The notes: generated by a model from the letters alone, not told the origin. 64,000 bases of DNA from SIRX01 sp965213905 (GCA_965213905.1 OZ243922.1:2170001-2234000), one strand, 5' to 3'; positions 25,832-34,837 are shown, numbered from the stretch's first letter. Program-made: numbers and translations.

Positions 25832-26830
25832 TTGTATAGAAAAACAATCACGCTGCTGGCCGCCCTCTCGATGGCGGTTCTGGTGGCGGCGTGCGGGCAG
25901 CAATCTTCGCAAAACGAAACGACGGGCGGCAATACAAGCGGTTCGGGCGGCGGCAACACGGGTGGCGAAACGCAGGCTTCCGGCTTTCCGGTAACCATCG
26001 AGGATGCGTTGGGACGACAGGTAGAGATAGCAGAAAAACCGGAGCGGATCGGCTCTCTGGCGCCCAGTGCGACGGAGACAATCTTCGCCGTCGGCGCGGG
26101 GAACCGGGTCGCCGGGGTAACGACCGCCGACGACTACCCGGAGCAGGTCGAGAGCATAGAAGAGATCGGGGACTACCAGCAGACGAACGCCGAGAAGATA
26201 GCCTCGCTCGAAATAGACCTCCTCATCCAATCCTTTGACGGAAACACGAAAGAACAGGTCGAAGACCTGGAACAGAAAACCGGGGCGACGGTCCTGGCGC
26301 TGAACCCCACGAGCGTCGAAGAGGCGATAGACAGCGTCGGCACGGTCGGCAAAGCCACCGGCAATACCGAGAAGGCCCAGGTCGTCGAGGAGCGGTTGCA
26401 GGGCGAGTTGGACCAGCTAGAGCAGCAGATCGAAGGTTTGCCACAGCCCACGGTGTTCTACGAGATCGGCTACGATCCCCTGTTCACCGTCGGGCCGGGG
26501 AGCTTCGTGCAGGATGCCATTCGGATAGCCGGCGGCGACAACGTAACCGCCGACGCCCAACAAGCATATCCGCAATACTCCGTCGAGAAGGTGCTCCAGG
26601 ACGACCCGGAGTACTACCTGGCCGGCGCGAGTTCCGGCGCGACGGTGGAGAGCATCGTCAGCCGGGCGCCGTACTCCTCGCTTCAGGCCGTGCAACAGGA
26701 CAACGTCTTCGTCATAAACGACGACTTGGTGAACCGTCCGGGGCCGAGGATCGTGGAAGGGGTACGCGAGATCGCCGAGACCATTCATCCCGACGAGTTC
26801 GGAGGAGGCGGCACGACCGGCGGAGAATGA
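25832..26830 (+). CDS. btuF: Cobalamin ABC transporter substrate-binding lipoprotein
   Basis: 332 residues from TTG 25832, which has an AGGGAG ribosome site; an upstream GTG at 25811 would disturb the signal peptide. The lipoprotein signal MYRKTITLLAALSMAVLVAAC ends in a clear lipobox (Cys21). A Gly/Ser/Thr-rich tether (about 22-55) follows, then a class III binding domain with RIGSLAPSATETIFAVGAGNRVAGVT, the hallmark of BtuF-type proteins. Behind the B12 riboswitch and upstream of the cognate permease and ATPase, it most likely binds cobalamin or cobinamide at the cell surface. Confidence 0.93.
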   Translation: MYRKTITLLAALSMAVLVAACGQQSSQNETTGGNTSGSGGGNTGGETQASGFPVTIEDALGRQVEIAEKPERIGSLAPSATETIFAVGAGNRVAGVTTADDYPEQVESIEEIGDYQQTNAEKIASLEIDLLIQSFDGNTKEQVEDLEQKTGATVLALNPTSVEEAIDSVGTVGKATGNTEKAQVVEERLQGELDQLEQQIEGLPQPTVFYEIGYDPLFTVGPGSFVQDAIRIAGGDNVTADAQQAYPQYSVEKVLQDDPEYYLAGASSGATVESIVSRAPYSSLQAVQQDNVFVINDDLVNRPGPRIVEGVREIAETIHPDEFGGGGTTGGE

Positions 26831-27462
26831 CGACAACTTCAAACCACACCCACGTAAAGCTCGTGCGCCACACCCAGACTGACTGGAACAAACAGGGCCG
26901 CTACCAGAGCTTCTCCGACCGGCCACTAACGGAGTTCGGCCGGGCGCGGGCCGATGCAGTGGTCGCCCGGCTCCGGCGCGGCTCGTACACGGCGGTTCTC
27001 TCGACCGGGCTCTCCCGGACAAACGACCTCGCCTTCGCGGCCGCCGAGGCCGCCGGGTCCGGGCCGGAGAAGGACGAGCGGTGGCGGGAGGTGGACCACG
27101 GCTTTTGGGAAGGCTTGACCCACGAAGAGGTCGTGGAGCGCTATGGGGATCAGGCCCGGCGCCGTTTCGGGGGCTTTTGGGATAGCCGGGCGCACGGGGG
27201 AGAGAGCGGGGCGGACCTCTGGGGCCGCATCGGGCCGGCCTGGGAGGACCTTCTAAAGCGGCACGCTGGAGGCCGGATCCTGGTCGTGACGCACGGGACG
27301 CCGATCCGGCTCATACTGTGCTCCTTTACGGGAGTTCCGTTCGAGCAAAACTGGAAGTTCCGGATCGACCTGGGGGGCATAACCGCCCTCGACGTCTACC
27401 CCACGGCGACCATCCTGCGGAGCGTCAACGAGGTGCCGCCCCTGGAAAGCAGCCTTTTATGA
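26827..27462 (+). CDS. cobC: Histidine phosphatase family protein, probable alpha-ribazole phosphatase
   Basis: 211 residues. The catalytic RHT motif is at residue 14 (VKLVRHTQTDWN), with the second histidine in VVTHGTPIRLILC and the catalytic acid in EVDHGFWEGLTHEEV. CobC-type phosphatases remove the 5' phosphate from alpha-ribazole phosphate or from adenosylcobalamin phosphate. The specific role is inferred from its place between btuF and cobT2/cobS, with ATGA overlaps on both sides. Confidence 0.88.
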   Translation: MTTTSNHTHVKLVRHTQTDWNKQGRYQSFSDRPLTEFGRARADAVVARLRRGSYTAVLSTGLSRTNDLAFAAAEAAGSGPEKDERWREVDHGFWEGLTHEEVVERYGDQARRRFGGFWDSRAHGGESGADLWGRIGPAWEDLLKRHAGGRILVVTHGTPIRLILCSFTGVPFEQNWKFRIDLGGITALDVYPTATILRSVNEVPPLESSLL

Positions 27463-28520
27463 CTTTGGAAGGGAAAATCTCCCGAATACCAGGCCTCGAC
27501 CGGGAGGCGATGGAGGCCGCGGAGATCCGCCAGAGCCACCTGACAAAGCCCGCCGGCGCGCTCGGGCGGCTGGAAGAGTTGAGCGTTCGGCTCGCAGGCG
27601 TTACCGGCGAAGCGCGGCCCCGTTTCGAAAAGCGGGCTCTCGTAGTGGCCGCCGCGAGTCACGGCGTAACCGACGAAGAAGTTAGCGCGTATCCGGCGTC
27701 CGTTACGGCGCGGATGGTTCAGAACATCCTCGGCGGCGGCGCGGCGATCAACGTCCTGGCCGATGCCGCCGGGGCGCGGCTGGTCGTGGTGGACGCGGGC
27801 GTTAGTCCCGAACCTGGCCCGCACCCCGAACTTCGCCGCGTCCGGCCCGCCCCCGGAACGCGCAACATGTTCCGCGAGCCGGCGATGGCGCGGGCTCCCG
27901 CCCGCAACATAGTAGAAGCCGGCATAGAACTGGTCGAGGAGTTGGCGGACGATGGAACAACTCTTCTGGGACTCGGGGACATGGGTATCGGCAACACCAC
28001 CTCCGCGGCGGCGGTGGTCGCGGCCATTACCGGTGCGCCGGTGGAGGAAGTTACGGGACGTGGAACCATGATCGGGGACGAGGTGCTGGAGAACAAACGG
28101 GCCGTAATCTCCGGCGCACTCGACCGCCACCGGCCCGGCCCTGAAGACGCCCTGGAAATCTTATGCGCCGTCGGCGGGTACGAGATCGGCTTTCTCGCCG
28201 GCTGCTGCCTGGGCGCCGCAGCCCGACGCATCCCGGTAGTGTTGGACGGACTCCCGGTCGTATCGGCGGCGTTGTTGGCCGGCCGATTTGCCCCCGCCGC
28301 GCAAAACTACATGGTCGCCGGCCACCGCTCCGCCGAACCGGGGCAGACCGCCGCACTGTGCCATCTCGGACTCGTACCGCTGCTAGACCTCGGGATGCGG
28401 CTCGGTGAAGGTAGCGGCGCGGCGCTCGCGATGCCGGTCGTGACCGCCGCCGCCCGCACGCTGGACGAGATGGCGACCTTCGGCGAAGCCGGCGTGGACG
28501 AGGAGACCGATGCCGGATAA
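27459..28520 (+). CDS. cobT: CobT-like phosphoribosyltransferase (copy 2, diverged)
   Basis: 353 residues from the ATG overlapping cobC. It keeps most CobT landmarks: LTKPAGALGRLEELS, SAYPASVTARMVQNILGGGAAINVLA, GDMGIGNTTSAAAV, VAGHRSAEPGQTA and the catalytic-Glu segment LDLGMRLGEGSGAALAMP. The normally conserved (A/G)DHGV is ASHGV here, losing the aspartate. It shares the operon with cobC and cobS behind the second riboswitch. It could be a second enzyme for another lower-ligand base, or one half of a heterodimer with copy 1, as with ArsA/ArsB; neither is shown. Confidence 0.9.
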   Translation: MTLEGKISRIPGLDREAMEAAEIRQSHLTKPAGALGRLEELSVRLAGVTGEARPRFEKRALVVAAASHGVTDEEVSAYPASVTARMVQNILGGGAAINVLADAAGARLVVVDAGVSPEPGPHPELRRVRPAPGTRNMFREPAMARAPARNIVEAGIELVEELADDGTTLLGLGDMGIGNTTSAAAVVAAITGAPVEEVTGRGTMIGDEVLENKRAVISGALDRHRPGPEDALEILCAVGGYEIGFLAGCCLGAAARRIPVVLDGLPVVSAALLAGRFAPAAQNYMVAGHRSAEPGQTAALCHLGLVPLLDLGMRLGEGSGAALAMPVVTAAARTLDEMATFGEAGVDEETDAG

Positions 28521-29298
28521 AGCCGAAAAGCGGAAGAACCGCTGGGGACCGCTGCAGCCCCTCGGCGAGGCGCTCCGCTTCCTGACGATGTTTCCGGTTC
28601 CCGGCCTGCCGCCGATGAAAGAGGCGACCGTCGCCCGGGCGATGGTCGCGTTCCCGGTGGTCGGGTTGTTTATCGGGGCTTGCGGCGTGGCGGCGGGGCT
28701 CCTGGCAGGCTTTTTGTTCGGGGAGCCGCTGCGATCTGTTGCGGTGGTCGTTGCCTGGATGGTCGTTACGTGGGGGTTGCACCTCGACGGGCTCGCCGAC
28801 AGCGCCGACGCGCTGTTCTCGTTCCGGTCCCGGGAGAGGAAGCTGGAGATTATGAAAGACAGCCGCATCGGGACTATGGGCTCCCTGGCCCTGATCTCCG
28901 GGGTTTTGCTTAAGGTCGGGGCGCTTTACAGCCTTGGCCCTCTTTGGTGGGTCGGGGCGCTGCTCGCGCCGATGTGGGGCCGCTGGTCCGACATCTACGG
29001 CATCTTCTTTTTCCCGGCGGCCCGCGAGGGCGGCATGGGCCGAAACTTCAACGAACAGGTCCGGAAGATGGACTTCGTCGTCGCCAGCGGCATCGCGGTC
29101 CTGATCGGGGGTCTCCTGCTCCCGCCCTGGGGCGCGCTCGTCGGGCTCGTGGTACTGGCGGTCGCCCATCTGCTGGCCCGTTGGATGGTCGGCGCTCTCG
29201 GCGGGCTTACCGGCGATACCTACGGCGCGCTCTCGGAGGTGGGGGAGGTCGTAGTTCTGCTGTCGCTGGCCGCCCTCGTACACCACGCGGTACTGTGA
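28510..29298 (+). CDS. cobS: Adenosylcobinamide-GDP ribazoletransferase (cobalamin 5'-phosphate synthase)
   Basis: 262 residues, polytopic membrane enzyme that condenses adenosylcobinamide-GDP with alpha-ribazole (phosphate), the last step of the lower loop. The signature is LGEALRFLTMFPVPG near the N-terminus and WGLHLDGLADSADALFS with acidic metal-binding residues, followed by KLEIMKDSRIGTMGSLAL. At least five hydrophobic segments are visible. It overlaps cobT2 by 11 nt. Confidence 0.95.
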   Translation: MPDKAEKRKNRWGPLQPLGEALRFLTMFPVPGLPPMKEATVARAMVAFPVVGLFIGACGVAAGLLAGFLFGEPLRSVAVVVAWMVVTWGLHLDGLADSADALFSFRSRERKLEIMKDSRIGTMGSLALISGVLLKVGALYSLGPLWWVGALLAPMWGRWSDIYGIFFFPAAREGGMGRNFNEQVRKMDFVVASGIAVLIGGLLLPPWGALVGLVVLAVAHLLARWMVGALGGLTGDTYGALSEVGEVVVLLSLAALVHHAVL

Positions 29299-29305
29299 GT
29301 TTGAG

Positions 29306-30322
29306 ATGACCGGTAGAAAGAACGGCATCTATCTGGTCTGGGTTCTCGGTTCCCTGTGCGCCGTGGTCGCGTCGGGAATACTCGCCCTCGGCATCGGGCC
29401 GGCCTGGCTCTCCCCGGCGGAGGTCGTCCGCACGCTGCTCGGCGGCGGGGAAGAAGTTTCCCGGACCATTGTGTTAGACATCCGGTTGCCCCGAATAGTG
29501 CTCGCGGCGTTGGTCGGATGCGCGTTGGGCGCGAGCGGGGCTGCCATGCAGGGGCTCTTCCGCAACCCGATGGCCGACCCCTACATCGTCGGCATCTCGC
29601 CGGGCGCGGCCCTGGGGGCCGTGGCGGCGACGGTGCTCGGGCTCTCGGCGAGTTTCGCGGGGCTCTCGGCGGTGCCGCTCGCGGCTTTTGCCGGGGGGCT
29701 CGGGGCGGCGGTGGTGGTCGTGGCGTTGGCCCGGCAGGGTGGCAGGTTCCCGGTTGCGGACCTGCTATTAGTCGGGCTCGCGGTCGGGGCTTTCGCGGGG
29801 GCGGGTTATTCGTTCCTCATACTCACGCTGGACGACGGCCGGATCGCCGGCGTCCTCTTCTGGCTCCTGGGCTCGTTCTCGCCCTCCGACTGGGGCCGGG
29901 TGCTCGCCGCGTTGCCGTACCTCGTGGTCGCGGTAGCGGGGCTAATGTTCATGGCCCGCGACCTAGACGTGTTCTCTTTAGGTGAGGAGGACGCTGCTTA
30001 TCTCGGGTTGCGGGTGGAGCGGCTCAAGATGTTCTGTGTGGCGTTCGCGGCGCTGGCGGCCTCGGCGGCGGTCGCGGTGAGCGGCGTGATCGGCTTTGTC
30101 GGCCTGATCGTGCCGCACGTCGCCCGCCTCCTCGTCGGACCCCGCCACGTCCTACTGCTCCCCGTCTCCGGCCTCTGGGGTGCCGCCTTCCTGATCCTGG
30201 CCGACGCCGCCGCCCGCAGCGTCCTCTCCTCCTCCGAGATTCCGGTCGGCGTCATAACCGCCCTCTGCGGCGCCCCTTTCTTCCTCTACCTCCTCCGCCG
30301 GAGCCGCAAGCATGGCCCCTGA
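29306..30322 (+). CDS. btuC: Cobalamin ABC transporter permease (FecCD/BtuC family)
   Basis: 338 residues with about nine to ten transmembrane helices, typical of FecCD permeases. Landmarks are RLPRIVLAALVGCALGASGAAMQGLFRNPMADPYIVGISPGA and GFVGLIVPHVARLLVGPRHVLLLP. It lies 7 nt after cobS, and the following ATPase gene overlaps it by 11 nt. Cobalamin as cargo is inferred from the riboswitch and operon rather than from the sequence, since heme and siderophore permeases look similar. Confidence 0.93.
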   Translation: MTGRKNGIYLVWVLGSLCAVVASGILALGIGPAWLSPAEVVRTLLGGGEEVSRTIVLDIRLPRIVLAALVGCALGASGAAMQGLFRNPMADPYIVGISPGAALGAVAATVLGLSASFAGLSAVPLAAFAGGLGAAVVVVALARQGGRFPVADLLLVGLAVGAFAGAGYSFLILTLDDGRIAGVLFWLLGSFSPSDWGRVLAALPYLVVAVAGLMFMARDLDVFSLGEEDAAYLGLRVERLKMFCVAFAALAASAAVAVSGVIGFVGLIVPHVARLLVGPRHVLLLPVSGLWGAAFLILADAAARSVLSSSEIPVGVITALCGAPFFLYLLRRSRKHGP

Positions 30323-31595
30323 GATAACGCTCGCCGTCCACGACGTGCGGGTCGGCTACGGCTCCGACGACAAGCTCCACGGTGTTACGCTGGAGGTTCC
30401 AACGGGCTCTTTTCTGGCCGTCGTCGGCCCGAACGGCAGCGGAAAGAGCACCCTGCTCCGCACGATGGCCCGCGCCCTCGAACCCCGCCTCGGGGCCGTG
30501 CTGCTCGACGGCCGGGAGGTCGGCAACTGGAATCCCAAAGCCTTTGCCCGGGAGGTCGCCGTCGTCTCGCAAGAAGGTTCGCCGGCCTTCAATTACACGG
30601 CATACGAGATCGTGGAGCTAGGACGAACGCCCCACAGCCACCGGATGAACCCGGACAGGGAGCGTCCTCGCGTTGTGGAAGAAGCGATGCGGGAGGTCGG
30701 GGTGTGGGGTTTTCGGGATCGGAGCATGGGAGAGCTCTCCGGCGGCGAACGGCAACTCATAAAGCTCGCCCGGGCCCTGGCCCAAGAGCCGGAAGTGTTG
30801 TTGCTCGACGAACCGACGAACCACCTGGACATCCACCACCAGGTCGCTTTTATGACGGTGTTGCAGAGGTTGAACGCTTCCGGCAAAACGGTTCTGATGG
30901 TCGTCCACGACTTGAACCTGGCCGCCCGGTACGCCGAACGGGTAGTAGTGTTGCACGAAGGCCGCATCTCCGCTGCCGGCCCGCCGAGCGTCGCGCTGAG
31001 GCCGGAAGAGATACAGGCCGCTTTCGGGGCCGAGGTCGAGCTGTCCATCTCGCCCCGCACCGGCGCGCTCCAGATACAGCCGGTCGGCGTCCCGCCGGAA
31101 CCGGGAGGGGATCCGGAGGTACACGTGATCTGCGGCGGCGGTTCCGGCGCCCCCCTCATGCGCCGTCTCCGGGAAGAGGGCGTACCCTTCTCGGCCGGCG
31201 TCGTGAGCGTCGGCGACACGGACCACGCCGTCGCCCGCTCGCTGGGGGCGCCGCTCGTCGAATCCGAGTCTTACGCGCCGGTATCCGACGAGGCCCGCAA
31301 ACGCAACGTCCAGGCCGCCGGAAAAGCGCGGCTCGTGGTCGTCTGCGACATGCCCATCGGCCACGGGAACCTCCGAAACCTGGAAGCCGCCTCGGCGGCG
31401 CAGGACCGGGGCGTACCGGTAGCCTTGCTCCGCGACGGGCTACCGCCCTGGGCCGAAGAGCGGGATTACACCGGCGGCGAGGCGACGCGCGCCCTGGAAC
31501 AACTGGTCGAGCGGGGCGCCCGACAGGTAAAGTCTATAGATAAAGTCGTCTCTCTAATGTACGAAGGAATTCTGAAAATAAAAACTGATACCTGA
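30312..31595 (+). CDS. btuD: Cobalamin ABC transporter ATPase BtuD with extra C-terminal domain
   Basis: 427 residues, about 160 longer than a simple BtuD. The ATPase domain (1-260) has Walker A GPNGSGKS (39-46), signature ELSGGERQ, Walker B VLLLDEPTNHLD and the H-loop MVVHDLN. Residues 270-427 form a second domain starting VHVICGGGSGAPLMRRL, then VGDTDHAVARSLGAPLVES and ARLVVVCDMPIGHGN. It looks Rossmann-like with a Gly-rich first turn. Its role is unknown to me; it might sense or handle a nucleotide or corrinoid. The last residues and the stop are made by a CCTGAAA-type repeat. Confidence 0.92.
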   Translation: MAPEITLAVHDVRVGYGSDDKLHGVTLEVPTGSFLAVVGPNGSGKSTLLRTMARALEPRLGAVLLDGREVGNWNPKAFAREVAVVSQEGSPAFNYTAYEIVELGRTPHSHRMNPDRERPRVVEEAMREVGVWGFRDRSMGELSGGERQLIKLARALAQEPEVLLLDEPTNHLDIHHQVAFMTVLQRLNASGKTVLMVVHDLNLAARYAERVVVLHEGRISAAGPPSVALRPEEIQAAFGAEVELSISPRTGALQIQPVGVPPEPGGDPEVHVICGGGSGAPLMRRLREEGVPFSAGVVSVGDTDHAVARSLGAPLVESESYAPVSDEARKRNVQAAGKARLVVVCDMPIGHGNLRNLEAASAAQDRGVPVALLRDGLPPWAEERDYTGGEATRALEQLVERGARQVKSIDKVVSLMYEGILKIKTDT

Positions 31596-31617
31596 AACCT
31601 AATACCTGACACCTGGT
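31587..31617. repeat. CCTGAAA-type heptamer-like repeat at btuD 3' end
   Basis: Four units follow each other: ATACCTGA, AACCTAA, TACCTGA, CACCTGG, each about seven bases long with the pattern (A/T)ACCTGA. The btuD stop TGA is in the first unit. Similar units occur at 16040-16076 and 55814-55842. Confidence 0.7.
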
Positions 31618-31681
31618 AGCGGGTTTTGTAAGATGTGTCGGACCCCAGGTGGAGAGGTGAGATCTTGCGAAAGGTTTGTCA

Positions 31682-32413
31682 ATGAAGCGGCTCCGGGTGC
31701 TCATGACCCGACAGGAGATAGTGCCGGAACGGCTGGCCGGCGCAACCTCTGTAGCCATAGACGTACTGCTGGCGACCACGACCCTCGTAACCGCCTTCGA
31801 CAACGGCGCCCGCCGCGTCTTCCCGACCGAAAACCTCGAAGAAACAAAGCGTGTAGTGGAATCTCTGGACGATTCCGACGTACTACGCGGCGGCGAGCAA
31901 GACGCCGAGCGTATAGAGGGTTACGAGCTCGGGCCGTATCCGGCGGAATATACGCCGGAGGTGGTGAACGATAAAGACGTGATCTTCGTGACCACCAACG
32001 GCACCCGGGCCATCGCCGACGCCGCACCGTCAAAGGAGGTGCTCGTCGGTTGTCTCCGCAACGCCCCGGCCGTCGCCCACTACCTGCAGGAGTCTGAAAC
32101 GGACTCTATATACCTGATCTGTGCCGGCTCCGGCAATCGCTTTACCCTGGAAGACTTCCTCGGAGCCTCCGCCATACTCTCGTACATGCACACCGAACAC
32201 TGGCACCTCAACGACGCCGCCTGGATGGCGCTGAACCTCGCCCACGAATACCAGGACCGCGAGATGGAGGCGTTGGAGCAGAGCCGGGCGGGGCGCTGGT
32301 TTGTCGAGAACGACCGGGCGGACGAACTAGAATTCGTCGGAGACGTGGGCGCCAGCGACCTCGTCGCAAACGTCGTGGACGACCGGCTCCACCGTATACC
32401 AGGAACGACCTAG
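31682..32413 (+). CDS. comB: 2-phosphosulfolactate phosphatase family protein (ComB-like)
   Basis: 243 residues from ATG 31682, preceded by AAAGG; a TTG 6 nt earlier is less likely. The ComB pattern is visible: SVAIDVLLATTTLVTAFDNGARRVFP near the N-terminus, GGEQDAERIEGYELGPYPAEY, VTTNGTRAIA, LVGCLRNAPAVAHYL and CAGSGNRFTLEDFLGA. ComB dephosphorylates phosphosulfolactate in coenzyme M synthesis in methanogens. Bacterial members are common where coenzyme M is absent, so the true substrate here is unknown. It starts a new transcription unit after the B12 operon. Confidence 0.88.
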   Translation: MKRLRVLMTRQEIVPERLAGATSVAIDVLLATTTLVTAFDNGARRVFPTENLEETKRVVESLDDSDVLRGGEQDAERIEGYELGPYPAEYTPEVVNDKDVIFVTTNGTRAIADAAPSKEVLVGCLRNAPAVAHYLQESETDSIYLICAGSGNRFTLEDFLGASAILSYMHTEHWHLNDAAWMALNLAHEYQDREMEALEQSRAGRWFVENDRADELEFVGDVGASDLVANVVDDRLHRIPGTT

Positions 32414-32425
32414 GGAGGTTTCCCC

Positions 32426-33484
32426 ATGTCCGAGACTATAAAAGTCCGCGAAGGAGAGAGCTTCGACCTAGCAGCCGTCGAAGACTACCTGCGGAACAAC
32501 ATAGAAAGTCTGCCCGGTGGAGACCTCGAAGTCTGGCAGTTCCCGTCCGGCGCCTCGAACCTCACGTACCTGCTCCGCATCGGGGACTGGGAAGGCGTGC
32601 TCCGCCGCCCACCGTTCGGCCCCGTGCCGCCGAAAGCCCACGACATGGGCCGCGAATCCGGGCTCCTGATGCGCCTGCACGAAGCCTACCCGCTCGCCCC
32701 CAAACCGTACTTCTACTGCGGCGACGAGTCCGTCATCGGGGCCGAGTTCTACGTCATGGAACGGCGCGAGGGCGTCGTAGTAGACGACTCCTTTCCCGAG
32801 GGGGTCGAGCCGACCGAGGAGCTTTGCCGCGAGATGTCCGAGATGGTCTGCGACACGCTGGTAGAGCTTCACGCGGTGGATTACGAAGAAGCCGGGCTCG
32901 GGGACCTGGGCAAGCCGGAGGGGTTTTTGCAGCGGCAGACGGAAGGTTGGATCGGGCGCTACGAAAAAGCCAAGACCGAGGACGTAGAAGACCTCGAACC
33001 CCCTACCGAGTGGCTTTCCGCCAACGTTCCCCAGAGCCCACCGGCGACCATCATCCACAACGACTTCAAACTCAACAACCTGGTTTTGAACCCCGAAGAC
33101 CTCACCGAAGTTCGGGCCGTTCTCGACTGGGAGATGGCGACGCTCGGAGACCCGCTTTTTGACCTTGCTGTCTCGCTCTCTTACTGGATCGAGGCCGACG
33201 ATCCGCCAGAGCTACAAAACATCCTTCCTACGGTGACTTCCATGCCCGGCTTTATGAGCCGCAGAGAGTTCATGGACCGTTACGCCGAAAAGAGTGGGCG
33301 GGACCTCTCCCAGATGCATTGGCACATGATCTTCGGGTACTTCAAGCTCGCGGTGATCCTGCAGCAGATCTACGCCCGCTACAAAAAGGGCCAGACCAAA
33401 GACGAACGCTTCGCAGACTTCGGAGAAAAGGTCCGCAACCTCACGAGCCACGCCAACGCCCTCGCCGAAAAAGGCGAACTGTAA
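32426..33484 (+). CDS. Aminoglycoside phosphotransferase-fold protein, ACAD10/11 kinase-domain type
   Basis: 352 residues. The kinase-like fold shows FPSGASNLTYLLRIGDWEGVLRRPP (nucleotide loop and lysine-region strand), the catalytic loop IIHNDFKLNNLVL and the metal-binding DWEMATLGDPLFDLA. This subfamily is usually encoded beside acyl-CoA dehydrogenases or hydroxyacyl-CoA dehydrogenases, and the human relatives act in 4-hydroxy acid catabolism. Here it abuts a 3-hydroxyacyl-CoA dehydrogenase with no spacing. A role in phosphorylating a hydroxyacyl-CoA is inferred from those relatives. Start ATG with an AGGGAGG site. Confidence 0.88.
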   Translation: MSETIKVREGESFDLAAVEDYLRNNIESLPGGDLEVWQFPSGASNLTYLLRIGDWEGVLRRPPFGPVPPKAHDMGRESGLLMRLHEAYPLAPKPYFYCGDESVIGAEFYVMERREGVVVDDSFPEGVEPTEELCREMSEMVCDTLVELHAVDYEEAGLGDLGKPEGFLQRQTEGWIGRYEKAKTEDVEDLEPPTEWLSANVPQSPPATIIHNDFKLNNLVLNPEDLTEVRAVLDWEMATLGDPLFDLAVSLSYWIEADDPPELQNILPTVTSMPGFMSRREFMDRYAEKSGRDLSQMHWHMIFGYFKLAVILQQIYARYKKGQTKDERFADFGEKVRNLTSHANALAEKGEL

Positions 33485-34330
33485 ATGGAAGGCCGCACCA
33501 TCGGCGTCCTCGGCACCGGCACGATGGGCGCCGGCATCGTCCAACTCGCCGCCGGGTCCGGCTACCGGGTGGTCGCCTGCGACGGCTCGGTCGAAGCCCT
33601 GGAACGCGCCCAAGTCTACGTCCGAGAAGGCCTCGAACGCTTTGCAGAGCGGAACATTATCTCCGACCCGGAAGCCGCCTACGACCGCGTCCGGTGGACC
33701 ACGAACCTGGAAGACCTCGGCGAGACGGAGGCCGTTATAGAGGCAATCGTCGAGAAGGTGGAGCCGAAAAAAGAAGCCTTCGCCGCCCTCGACGCGCTGC
33801 TTCCGGCAGAGGCCCTGATCCTCACCAACACCTCGTCCATCTCTATCACCGACCTCGCCTCCGCAACGAATCGGCCGGAGAAGATCTGCGGCACGCACTT
33901 CTTCACCCCGCCGCCGGTGCGCGAGGCCGTAGAGGTTCCGCGCGGGGAACTCACAAGCGACGAGACGGTCGAGAAGGTAAAGGAGCTAATAACCTCTTTC
34001 GGCAAACAGCCGGTCGTGGTCGAGAAAGATACGCCGGGCTTTGTGGCGAACCGGTTCCTGATCCCCTTCCTCATCGAGGGTGCGAGGCTGCTAGAGGAAG
34101 GCGTCGCCACCAAAGAGGAGATAGACCTGCTCGTCAAAAAAGGTCTCGGGTTTCCCGTCGGGCCTTTCGAACTCGGGGATTTCATCGGGTTGGACGTTGG
34201 TCGGGACATGATCTCCTACGTCCACCACGAGACTGGAGAGCCGTACTATGAGCCTCCACAAATCCTCGAAGACCTCGTGCGGGAAGGTAAGCTCGGCCGG
34301 AAGACCGGCGAAGGTTTCTACGAATATTAG
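33485..34330 (+). CDS. 3-hydroxyacyl-CoA (3-hydroxybutyryl-CoA) dehydrogenase
   Basis: 281 residues, the single-function short form. The NAD site is GVLGTGTMGAGIVQLAA (residues 7-23). The catalytic His is in KICGTHFFTPPP, and the conserved ILTNTSSISITDLA and KDTPGFVANRFL follow. The C-terminal dimer domain has GLGFPVGPFELGDFIGLDV and ends in GRKTGEGFYEY. It oxidises 3-hydroxyacyl-CoA in beta-oxidation or 3-hydroxybutyrate metabolism. The ATG follows the upstream stop directly. Confidence 0.95.
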   Translation: MEGRTIGVLGTGTMGAGIVQLAAGSGYRVVACDGSVEALERAQVYVREGLERFAERNIISDPEAAYDRVRWTTNLEDLGETEAVIEAIVEKVEPKKEAFAALDALLPAEALILTNTSSISITDLASATNRPEKICGTHFFTPPPVREAVEVPRGELTSDETVEKVKELITSFGKQPVVVEKDTPGFVANRFLIPFLIEGARLLEEGVATKEEIDLLVKKGLGFPVGPFELGDFIGLDVGRDMISYVHHETGEPYYEPPQILEDLVREGKLGRKTGEGFYEY

Positions 34331-34366
34331 CCGGTCAACCGGAATCACAAAAAGACAGGAGTCGTT

Positions 34367-34813
34367 ATGGACAACGGCGGAAAACCGTTAGATGGTGAGC
34401 AGCTAAAAGAGCTGGCCCGGTACTTCGACGAAGAAGTTACGTTCTCCAAACACATCGGCGCCAGGGTCGAGGAGGTCGAGCCGGGCCGTTCGACGGTTTA
34501 CATAGACATCGAAGACGTTCATCTAAACGGGGCCGGAACGCTGCACGGCGGCGTCTACGCCTCGCTCATGGACAACTCGATGGGGCTCGCCGTGATCGCG
34601 CTGGTCGGGACCCGCACCGCCACCATCGAGATGAACACCCACTTCCTGGGCTCCGTGAAAGAAGGCCGCCTCACCTGCCGCAGCGAGGTCGTCCACCGCA
34701 CCCGCCGCACCGCCACCGCCGAGTCTAAGGTCTACCATCCCGACGGCGACCTCATCGCGATGGGCACGGCGGCTTTCCGCGTCTTCGAGAGCAAAGGCAA
34801 TGCCGTCGTCTAG
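34367..34813 (+). CDS. PaaI-family hotdog-fold thioesterase
   Basis: 148 residues, a single hotdog domain. HLNGAGTLHGGVYASLMDNSMGLAV is the PaaI/YbgC-like core, with Asn and His-Gly-Gly near the active site, followed by ATIEMNTHFLGSVKEGRL and an RTRRTATAESKVY strand. It probably hydrolyses acyl-CoA or aryl-CoA to free CoA in the degradation pathway of the neighbouring genes. An AGACAGGAG ribosome site precedes the ATG. Confidence 0.9.
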   Translation: MDNGGKPLDGEQLKELARYFDEEVTFSKHIGARVEEVEPGRSTVYIDIEDVHLNGAGTLHGGVYASLMDNSMGLAVIALVGTRTATIEMNTHFLGSVKEGRLTCRSEVVHRTRRTATAESKVYHPDGDLIAMGTAAFRVFESKGNAVV

Positions 34814-34837
34814 TTCGGCTTTGCGCCCGGTTGGGAA

